From contig JANLPT010000158.1 in NCBI GenBank assembly GCA_031367405.1, forward strand, positions 1 to 23,301: a stretch of 23,301 nucleotides of DNA, read 5' to 3'. This document shows, in pieces, positions 7,626-13,449 of this stretch; positions within the stretch are counted from its first letter, which is position 1; the number at the start of each line of letters is the position of its first letter. Position numbers and translations under genes: made by a program. The notes beneath the pieces are model-generated. The model was not told where the DNA came from, did no database searches, and saw only the letters and a list, made by a program, of their open reading frames with translations. Origin of the DNA: JALHNI01 sp031367405 (lineage in GTDB: Bacteria; Acidobacteriota; Terriglobia; Bryobacterales; Bryobacteraceae).

Positions 7626-9082
7626 TTCTTCTTATTTGGATTAACCTCGGGCGTGGCTGGTAAGTTAGTGTCCGGCTTCGCCTCTTGATAGCCACGCGAG
7701 CCAACGAACTCGGGTTTCTTATCCTTGTCTTTGCCCTTCGCCTTGGCGTCTTTTTGTTCTTTGATGGTCGGTAACCAAGTTTCAGTGGTGTCCGGCAACT
7801 TCGGGGACTCATCCGGTCCCACGGGACGCACGAAGCGGGGAGTAATCACGACCAATAGCTCGTCGGTCGACTTACGCGTCGACCGGCTGCGAAACAAATT
7901 TCCTAGAACCGGAATGTCGCCCAGGCCGCGCACCCTCGATAGCGTCTGCACGACCCGGTTGTCGATTAAGCCCGCGATCGCAAAGCTCTCACCATCTTTC
8001 AAGATTACTTCGGTCTGGGCCCGGCGCGTGGAGATGGCGGGAATGAGCACGCCCTGAACGGTAACTGAATTTGAGTAGTCGAGCGCACTCACTTCGGGAA
8101 CCACTTTCAAGTGGATGGCCCCCGAGGCAGTAACGGTCGGCGTGAAGCGCAATTGCACGCCGAAGGGTTTGAATTGGACGGTAACCACGGGAGAAATAGC
8201 GCCACCGGTGGTAGTCGCCGTCAGAATCGGAAACGGAAACTCGCCGCCGGCCACGAAGCTGGCCTCTTTGCCTTCGAGGGTGATCAGATTCGGCTCGGCC
8301 AGAATCTGTAACAAATTCTTGGTTTGCATGGCCCGAATCGTAGCGCCGATGTTCAAGTCGGGCCGGAAGACGAACAGATTCAGTAAGTCGGCGAAGTTGA
8401 CCGTCGAGTTCGAAAATTCACCATTTTGAAACTGGAGCTGTGAAAAGCGCGGCGCCTGAAACTGTTGGGTGCCCAGCGCGCCGAGGGTGTTGCCATTGCG
8501 GCTAAACAAGTTAAAACCGAGTTCGCTTAAGCCAACGCGGTCCACGGAGGCAAACTTCACCTGCAAAAGTATCTGCCGCAGATCAGGGAGCGCGGGCACC
8601 ACTAACAGATTAACGACCTTCTTGGTGCGAGTGGCGGCGAGGGACTCAGCTTTCTTCGAGGACTCTTCATCCGGCACCTTACCGGTGAGCACGATGAGTT
8701 CGGCGTTGCCATTGAAGACGACGTTGCCATCGGGCACGACGGCTTTCATCTCGACTGCCAATTCGTCGTGAAAATTATCGATGGGCGCGCGATCCGCGAT
8801 GACATTGATATTGTATTTGACGGGTAACGAGTTCGTCTCCCACACGACAAGCGTGGTGTGGCCAACACCTTTGGCGTTCACCATTACCTCCGTCGGCGAC
8901 ACCACCAGCGCATCGGCAATCTTCGGCTCCGCGATGACGACCTTGCTGATGTCGCTTTTATACTGCATTAACTCACCCTTACCCAGGACAAGCGTAATTT
9001 CTTTTTCCAAGGCCGGCTGCGCCGCGACATAAATCGCGGCGAAGGCGGTCAGGATGAGTAAGCAAAGGGCTCGACGGTTCAT
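7622..9082 (-). CDS. cpaC: Tad pilus outer-membrane secretin CpaC/RcpA
   Basis: This secretin forms the outer-membrane channel of the Tad machine. The 486 residues begin with a signal peptide (1-22, ending YVAAQ). An N-terminal pilus-type domain follows (about 27-95, LVLGKGELMQY and VNAKGVGHTTLVVW), then a BON-like segment (about 100-162) and the secretin core (about 240-420). Visible core motifs are GGEFPFP (279-285), GESFAIAGLIDNR (364-376) and LGDIPVLGNLF (387-397), closing with ELLVVITPR. The usual Pro before GLGDIP is Arg (R385). The C-terminus is Lys/Asp-rich and probably disordered. The ATG overlaps the cpaB stop as ATGA. No small pilotin-like lipoprotein is seen nearby. Confidence 0.95.
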   Translation of the reverse strand: MNRRALCLLILTAFAAIYVAAQPALEKEITLVLGKGELMQYKSDISKVVIAEPKIADALVVSPTEVMVNAKGVGHTTLVVWETNSLPVKYNINVIADRAPIDNFHDELAVEMKAVVPDGNVVFNGNAELIVLTGKVPDEESSKKAESLAATRTKKVVNLLVVPALPDLRQILLQVKFASVDRVGLSELGFNLFSRNGNTLGALGTQQFQAPRFSQLQFQNGEFSNSTVNFADLLNLFVFRPDLNIGATIRAMQTKNLLQILAEPNLITLEGKEASFVAGGEFPFPILTATTTGGAISPVVTVQFKPFGVQLRFTPTVTASGAIHLKVVPEVSALDYSNSVTVQGVLIPAISTRRAQTEVILKDGESFAIAGLIDNRVVQTLSRVRGLGDIPVLGNLFRSRSTRKSTDELLVVITPRFVRPVGPDESPKLPDTTETWLPTIKEQKDAKAKGKDKDKKPEFVGSRGYQEAKPDTNLPATPEVNPNKKK

Positions 9083-10035
9083 TCGGGTTGAAAAATCTCC
9101 TGCACGTGTTTATCGCCGCGGTACACGTCAACCACTCGTTTCGGCTTAGCCGGCGGCTCTTCTTTTTTTACTTTGGCGGGTGCTTTAGCGACCGGCGCGC
9201 CTTCTTCGCCATTGACTAACTTGGCCCAGGCGCGATCGTCGCGTAAGTCGGCGTTAGGACCCCGGCGAGCCCGCATCTGCTGCATCTTACTGCGGCGATC
9301 GCCCATTAAAGGGTCAATTACTTCGCCCGTAGTCGGGGTGGGGTTGTCGAGACGGCCCGAGTCACTTGGGTTCCGCAAGGCCAACGAAATCTTGCCATTA
9401 TTCTTGGCCATCTCAAGTTTCGAGGCGTCTTCCGGCGTCACCAAGAGCGTAACAGCCCGTTGCGTACCGGAACTTGGATTGACGGCCACCGCAGAACCCT
9501 TCGCGTCTGGCGACGTCATTTGTAACTCCGTCACCCGTCCGACACTCAACACCTGCACATCTTGCAGGATCAAATTTGAGACGGCTTCACTCAGACTACC
9601 GGTTCGCGAACAGATGACATCCACTTTGGCGCGGGGCAGAATCAATCCGGCGGCGCTCGAAGCATCGGATACCAGCACTGAGACGGCCCGGTAACCCTGC
9701 GGAATGATCGACGGCACGCCTTCGCCACCCATCATCGAAGCAATCTTGCCGCCGGTAAATACCTCGTTGGCAATCATGGGAAACAAGAGAGCATGATTCA
9801 ATAGCTCGGTCTCAGCCAGAAACACTCCGCCGGGTGAATCGCGTTCCGGCACGCTCACTTTCTTGATGTCGCCTTTCTTGAGCCGCGTGCCGGCAGGTAA
9901 GTCACGGGCCGCCGCCATGAGCGGCTTCAACTTAGTCAACTTGGCGCCGCTGGCCGTGGAATAGAGGAACCAAGCCAGCAGGCCCGCTAACAGCCAGGAT
10001 CCACCAAACACCAGTAATAGTTTCTGTCGATCCAT
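9079..10035 (-). CDS. cpaB: Tad pilus assembly protein CpaB/RcpC
   Basis: CpaB/RcpC is a periplasmic or inner-membrane-anchored partner of the secretin. The 318-residue protein has an N-terminal membrane helix (about 5-26) and a SAF domain (about 38-105: ARDLPAGTRLKKGDIKKV). The RcpC core follows (about 110-215: PQGYRAVSVLVSDASSAAGLILPRAKVDVI, TLLVTPEDASKLEMAKNNGKISLALRNP). The last 100 residues are charged and Lys/Pro-rich, longer than the minimal family form. The ATG lies 4 nt after the stop of the upstream membrane-protein gene, and the gene overlaps cpaC by 4 nt, as expected for a cpaB-cpaC pair. Confidence 0.93.
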   Translation of the reverse strand: MDRQKLLLVFGGSWLLAGLLAWFLYSTASGAKLTKLKPLMAAARDLPAGTRLKKGDIKKVSVPERDSPGGVFLAETELLNHALLFPMIANEVFTGGKIASMMGGEGVPSIIPQGYRAVSVLVSDASSAAGLILPRAKVDVICSRTGSLSEAVSNLILQDVQVLSVGRVTELQMTSPDAKGSAVAVNPSSGTQRAVTLLVTPEDASKLEMAKNNGKISLALRNPSDSGRLDNPTPTTGEVIDPLMGDRRSKMQQMRARRGPNADLRDDRAWAKLVNGEEGAPVAKAPAKVKKEEPPAKPKRVVDVYRGDKHVQEIFQPE

Positions 10036-10039
10036 TCCC

Positions 10040-11605
10040 TCAGTTTTCCCTTTCGAGAATCGTCGCCGTGCGATCCACGTAAATCTTTTTCCACCCGCGC
10101 GCTTCGAGTGCCGGAATCAGCGAGTAACGATTCGGCAACAAGGCATGCGTAAAATTCCAATGGTCGAGCTGAGCCGTCCAACCAGGCCGCACTTCCACTA
10201 AGTCGATGTAGCGGCGCATGAATTCGAGGCCATAGAAATCGCTGCGGCCATCGAAGAACACCGGCCGCGTTCCGGCGAAACGATAAATCAAATAGCCGCC
10301 ATAGAGGTCGGGCGCCAAAAGCCGGGGGGTCGATGAAGGTAAGTGGTTCGCTGCTTCCACGGGAAACTGGACGGCCGGAAAGCCGGCGGCGGCCATCGGC
10401 AGCCTAATCCACAGTAAGCCGGCTAATACCAGGAGCGGCGCATAGGCATAGCCGCCGAATCGCGCATCGAATCGGCGCAGATTGGCCCCGTAGGCCAGCG
10501 CCACCGTCAGCCATCGGCGAAGGCTGGGCCGGACTTCGGCGCGCCACAACGATCCCGTCAACATCCCATTGGCGTACGGCAATATTAGTAAAGCCAACAA
10601 GGGTAAAAGGCGAGCTGACCGAAGAGACGCCGCCAGCAACAGCGCCGTCAGAAACGCCACGTCCAAGCGCTGTTCACTGATGGCCAACACGCCTCCCAGC
10701 GCCGCGACCATCACCGTGAAAAGAATCCAGCCCGCGCCGGCGGCTTGAAAATTGAAGCTCTGAAATTCGCCGATTCGCGCGAGTAACTCAGAGTTAGTCA
10801 GGTAGCGCCAAATATGCAGATGAAGCGCCCAGCCGTAGGGATTGACGAAGCTACCGGCCAGCAAGGCAGCCGACGCGGCCACCAGCCATCGGGCGCGCGC
10901 CGATCCACACTCTACTGGCCAGACCGCCCCGCGTAATGCAGTTCCCGCAGCCATGACTAATGCACCACCGATGGCAAGCACGAAGCTCCCATGGACGTTA
11001 GCCCACAACGCGCCGACGGCAAAGGCTCCCGCCAGGGCGGCAAAAGTCAATTGCCATTCGCGACGCCGCTCGACATGCAGAAGGCACCCTTGGAGTAACA
11101 CCCAACTGATCACATGCGGCCTGGCTAACCAATGGAGATTTGCCGTCGAAAGCATGGGCATGGCGAATAAGCAAGTAAATATAAAACTGCCGCTCGCCGC
11201 CCAATTCAGCCTTACCCACAGCCAAGTACTGGCAGCGATCAGCAGGCTATACAGCAACGCCACGCCCCCTAATCCGCCCAGCTGGTGCGCCAAACCCATG
11301 ACGACATCTGCGCCCCATTCCCAGGCGTACCATGCCTGCCCGGCGCGGCTGAAGGAGAAGGGATCCGTCACCGGCCAAGCGGCACCGGCCAGGATTCGCT
11401 CACCCAGCCGGATATGCCAGCCCGCATCGGAATCGCGAAATAATTGCTGCGCCCCGCCGAAGAGGACTAACACATAGAATAGGGTTCCCGCCGTGAGGAC
11501 CATCGCCAGATCGGGCACCAGCCACGCGCGCAACCTCGCCCGGCCCGGGCCGGTAAGTCGGTTTGCGTTAGGACGCACTTCGAGCGTGGCGGTTGTAGAG
11601 TCCAC
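10040..11605 (-). CDS. Polytopic membrane protein, GT-C glycosyltransferase-like, within the Tad cluster
   Basis: I do not recognise a named family member. The 521 residues show a short N-terminal cytoplasmic part, then about ten hydrophobic segments between residues 30 and 410 and a C-terminal soluble domain (about 415-521). The first loop holds an acidic cluster, FRDSDAGWHIRLGERIL (D58, D60, H64), followed by PVTDPFSF (79-86) and a WEWGAD segment (95-100). Acidic first-loop motifs of this sort occur in GT-C fold enzymes that use lipid-linked sugars. The C-terminal domain has GGYLIYRF and FFDGRSDFYG. The start is a GTG at 11603-11605 without a visible Shine-Dalgarno; the gap after flp is 25 nt. 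Being between the pilin and cpaB suggests a role in pilus modification or assembly, which is inference only. Confidence 0.8.
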   Translation of the reverse strand: MDSTTATLEVRPNANRLTGPGRARLRAWLVPDLAMVLTAGTLFYVLVLFGGAQQLFRDSDAGWHIRLGERILAGAAWPVTDPFSFSRAGQAWYAWEWGADVVMGLAHQLGGLGGVALLYSLLIAASTWLWVRLNWAASGSFIFTCLFAMPMLSTANLHWLARPHVISWVLLQGCLLHVERRREWQLTFAALAGAFAVGALWANVHGSFVLAIGGALVMAAGTALRGAVWPVECGSARARWLVAASAALLAGSFVNPYGWALHLHIWRYLTNSELLARIGEFQSFNFQAAGAGWILFTVMVAALGGVLAISEQRLDVAFLTALLLAASLRSARLLPLLALLILPYANGMLTGSLWRAEVRPSLRRWLTVALAYGANLRRFDARFGGYAYAPLLVLAGLLWIRLPMAAAGFPAVQFPVEAANHLPSSTPRLLAPDLYGGYLIYRFAGTRPVFFDGRSDFYGLEFMRRYIDLVEVRPGWTAQLDHWNFTHALLPNRYSLIPALEARGWKKIYVDRTATILEREN

Positions 11606-11630
11606 CTTCAGTTGTGCCTGGTGCTGCCGG

Positions 11631-11828
11631 CTATTGGCCGGACGCGCCGATGGACGCGAGACCTTGAGTAATACTGGAATATAAGCTGACCACGGCCGTC
11701 GTGAGCTGATTCACCGTCGTGATCAGGGCCAATCCGACGGCCGCTACGATCAGCGCGTATTCCACGAGATCCTGCCCATCGTCTTCGCGCCACAGGCGCA
11801 TCATCATTTGCTTGAGGTGATTCATCAT
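11631..11828 (-). CDS. flp: Flp/Fap-type major pilin
   Basis: This is a 65-residue Flp prepilin, the presumed major fibre subunit. The leader MMNHLKQMMMRLWREDDG ends at G18. The mature part begins QDLVEYALIVAAVGLA, with the Flp hallmark Glu at +5 (E23) and Tyr at +6 (Y24), followed by a single hydrophobic helix and a short polar tail. Cleavage after G18 by a TadV/CpaA-type peptidase is expected from the family, but no such peptidase is encoded here. Two adjacent ATGs (11826-11828 and 11823-11825) share one Shine-Dalgarno; the second is better spaced. There are no cysteines, in contrast to the three pseudopilins. The gene lies 35 nt downstream of the TPR gene. Confidence 0.96.
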   Translation of the reverse strand: MMNHLKQMMMRLWREDDGQDLVEYALIVAAVGLALITTVNQLTTAVVSLYSSITQGLASIGASGQ

Positions 11829-11832
11829 CTAA

Positions 11833-11838
11833 CTCCTT
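11833..11838 (-). promoter_or_regulatory. Strong ribosome binding site of flp
   Basis: On the minus strand AAGGAG lies 4 nt before the first ATG and 7 nt before the second ATG of flp. It is among the strongest Shine-Dalgarno matches in the cluster, which fits high translation of the major pilin. Spacing favours the second ATG as the true start. Confidence 0.75.
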
Positions 11839-11863
11839 AAAGATCTTACTGTCGAACTATTTT

Positions 11864-12982
11864 CTACCGGGACGCTCGCCGTGTCGAGCGTTCCGGTTTT
11901 AGTACTATTTCGTCGGAGACAAAGGTGCGTCTCACGCCGTGCCTAAACTTTTGCCAACCTGAGGCCTTAGCCGTCTCCGGCCGTTTTTCTGGCCGTTTTT
12001 CTGGGGGCATGGCCCGCGGAATCGTCACCGGCTGGCCATCCAATTCGCTCACCAGTTGCAAATTCTTCCAAGCGGCCGGCAGATCGAACCGCAACTTGAG
12101 GCTGGCTTCGAGTTCCGCCCGCGCTTCGGCGTAACGGCCCTGCTCAATCAATACCGCCGCCAAATTATTGTGCGCGGAAGCCGGATCGATCACGCTCTTC
12201 CAGTGGGCCAGAATCGTGGAGGTATCGATCTCGCCCTCCTTCCGGGAGGCTAACGCAGCACCCAGATTATTGCGCGCCACTTCGGAACGTGGCCGGCGCT
12301 GCAGCGCTGCCTCGAACAGCGTCACCGCCTCGTCGCGACGACCCTGCTCCAGCAGATTAAAGCCGAGATTGTTCTCATAAACGTCCACATCTTCGTGGGC
12401 CAATTCCAGCGCTCGCCGATGCTCGGCTTCGCCCTCCATAGGGCGATTCAACTCGTCCAGCAAAATTCCCGTCAAGGACCACACGGCTGGCGAATGGACG
12501 CTCTGCCGGGCGGTTAAGTTCCTTAAGATTCTTAACGCTTCATCGCGCGCGCCACTGCGGCGCAAGCTGCGCGCCAAGCGCAAATTTAAGTCTTCGTTGG
12601 CGGGAAAGCGTTCGGTGAGCAGCCGCAAATGCTCCACCACCAATTCGGTCTCGCCTAGCTTTTCGAAGTGTTGCACCAGTTGCAGGCGCAAGTCGAGCCG
12701 CTCCGGCTGCTCTAAAATCGCCCGCCTCAGTTCGCGGACCGTCACATCGCCATCGCCGGCATCGACCGCATTCAAAATCTGCCGTTTCATCACCGGGGGC
12801 GGCGATCCGCCTGCTTTCGCCGGCACCTGAGAGGCCGTCGCAGAGGGCTGCGCCGATTGCCCGTACACGTGTCCGCCTTGCCCGCGGGCGTACCCGGCAG
12901 CCATCGACCACAACGCCAAAGCCACTACGAAACCGCAGCGGGGCTGAAAGACACCACGGCGAGGCTGAAACATTTTTCTCAT
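11864..12982 (-). CDS. Exported tetratricopeptide-repeat protein (TadD-like position)
   Basis: The 372-residue protein has an N-terminal export signal (hydrophobic VVALALWSMAAGYARG at about 19-34), then a low-complexity Ala/Pro/Gln stretch. An array of helical TPR-type repeats follows between about 70 and 310 (for example LRLQLVQHFEKLGETELVVEHLR, NLGFNLLEQGRRDEAVTLFEAAL, NNLAAVLIEQGRYAEARAELEASL). The tail is Lys/Arg/Pro-rich. Tad loci often encode a TPR lipoprotein, TadD; here no lipobox cysteine is evident, so this is an analogue by position rather than a proven TadD. The ATG overlaps the DUF192 stop as ATGA. A 21-nt imperfect tandem duplication lies in the signal-peptide N-region, and an inverted repeat spans the last codons. 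Confidence 0.82.
   Translation of the reverse strand: MRKMFQPRRGVFQPRCGFVVALALWSMAAGYARGQGGHVYGQSAQPSATASQVPAKAGGSPPPVMKRQILNAVDAGDGDVTVRELRRAILEQPERLDLRLQLVQHFEKLGETELVVEHLRLLTERFPANEDLNLRLARSLRRSGARDEALRILRNLTARQSVHSPAVWSLTGILLDELNRPMEGEAEHRRALELAHEDVDVYENNLGFNLLEQGRRDEAVTLFEAALQRRPRSEVARNNLGAALASRKEGEIDTSTILAHWKSVIDPASAHNNLAAVLIEQGRYAEARAELEASLKLRFDLPAAWKNLQLVSELDGQPVTIPRAMPPEKRPEKRPETAKASGWQKFRHGVRRTFVSDEIVLKPERSTRRASR
11867..11896 (-). other. Inverted repeat (12-bp stem, one mismatch, 6-nt loop) at the end of the TPR gene, upstream of flp
   Basis: Arms 11867-11878 (CCGGGACGCTCG) and 11885-11896 (CGAGCGTTCCGG) pair over 12 positions with one mismatch and a 6-nt loop. The hairpin ends immediately before the TAG stop of the TPR gene and about 38 nt before the flp start. 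No T-run follows on the minus strand, so a classical intrinsic terminator is unlikely. A processing or stabilising hairpin protecting the flp message is one possibility (inference). Confidence 0.6.
12929..12970 (-). repeat. 21-nt imperfect tandem repeat (two units) in the TPR gene 5' end
   Basis: Units 12929-12949 and 12950-12970 match at 17 of 21 positions. On the coding strand they encode FQPRRGV then FQPRCGF, in the basic part ahead of the signal-peptide core. This looks like a recent small in-frame duplication that lengthened the n-region. Confidence 0.65.
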
Positions 12983-13335
12983 GAATTGTCGATAAATTCC
13001 AATTGATCGCCCACCTCAGTCCGCGATTCCTCAATCACGCCCACTGGTAGCTCCAGTACCGAACGCGCCTTTAGCGCCGCGCTGATGCGCCAGGGCTTCA
13101 CGTTGTGCCGCACCTTTACCACGCGCTTCTGCCGGTCTAAATATACGAGATCGAGCGCAAATTTCATGAAAAACATGTGTACGGCCTGGGTAGGCGAAAT
13201 CCAAAGGCCGTCACCTTTCTCGAGCGAAGAGTGCTTCAGGAGGCCGCGATTGCGCGTCTCCGGCGTGTTGGCGACTCCGGCCCGGTCGGCCAAAACACTC
13301 TCTTTTGTTAAATTTTTCACAGTTATCCGGCGCAT
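12979..13335 (-). CDS. DUF192 family protein
   Basis: The 118 residues match DUF192 (PF02643) along their whole length: ADRAGVANTPETRNRGLLKHSSL, GDGLWISPTQAVHMFFMKFALDLVYLD and VLELPVGVIEESRTEVGDQLEF. The function of the family is not established. Many members carry a signal peptide; this one has none, so it is likely cytoplasmic. It is the first gene of the minus-strand cluster, and its stop overlaps the TPR gene start as ATGA, which ties it to the Tad transcript. The start is an ATG at 13333-13335 with only a weak ribosome site. Confidence 0.9.
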   Translation of the reverse strand: MRRITVKNLTKESVLADRAGVANTPETRNRGLLKHSSLEKGDGLWISPTQAVHMFFMKFALDLVYLDRQKRVVKVRHNVKPWRISAALKARSVLELPVGVIEESRTEVGDQLEFIDNS

Positions 13336-13449
13336 AAGTCACCGGAACCTGAAGGAAAACCCGCGAAATGTGAAATTGTTGCGGTACCCACCCAAAATCC
13401 CTTCGGTCACGCGAAACTTGGCGTTCGGTTAAGGGTTTAGGGTATCTTA
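13336..13449. promoter_or_regulatory. Divergent intergenic region between the Tad cluster and the propeller gene
   Basis: These 114 bp must hold the start signals of both the DUF192-to-tadC cluster (minus) and the propeller gene (plus), unless promoters lie inside the genes. On the plus strand TTGGCG (13418-13423) and TATCTT (13443-13448) form a weak -35/-10 pair with a 19-bp spacer, just before the start codon. I found no convincing promoter toward the Tad side and no sigma-54 consensus. Confidence 0.35.

Noticed and set aside
10842..11477. 211-codon plus-strand open frame
   Set aside because: Antisense to the GT-C-like membrane protein; composition is that of a reverse complement of hydrophobic helices.
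10040..11605. Calling the membrane protein a prepilin peptidase (TadV)
   Set aside because: It is far too long and lacks the paired aspartate motifs of A24 peptidases.
13336..13449. Sigma-54 promoter or c-di-GMP riboswitch ahead of the Tad cluster
   Set aside because: No GG-N10-GC element in a TGGCAC-TTGC context and no recognisable riboswitch core was found in the 114 bp.
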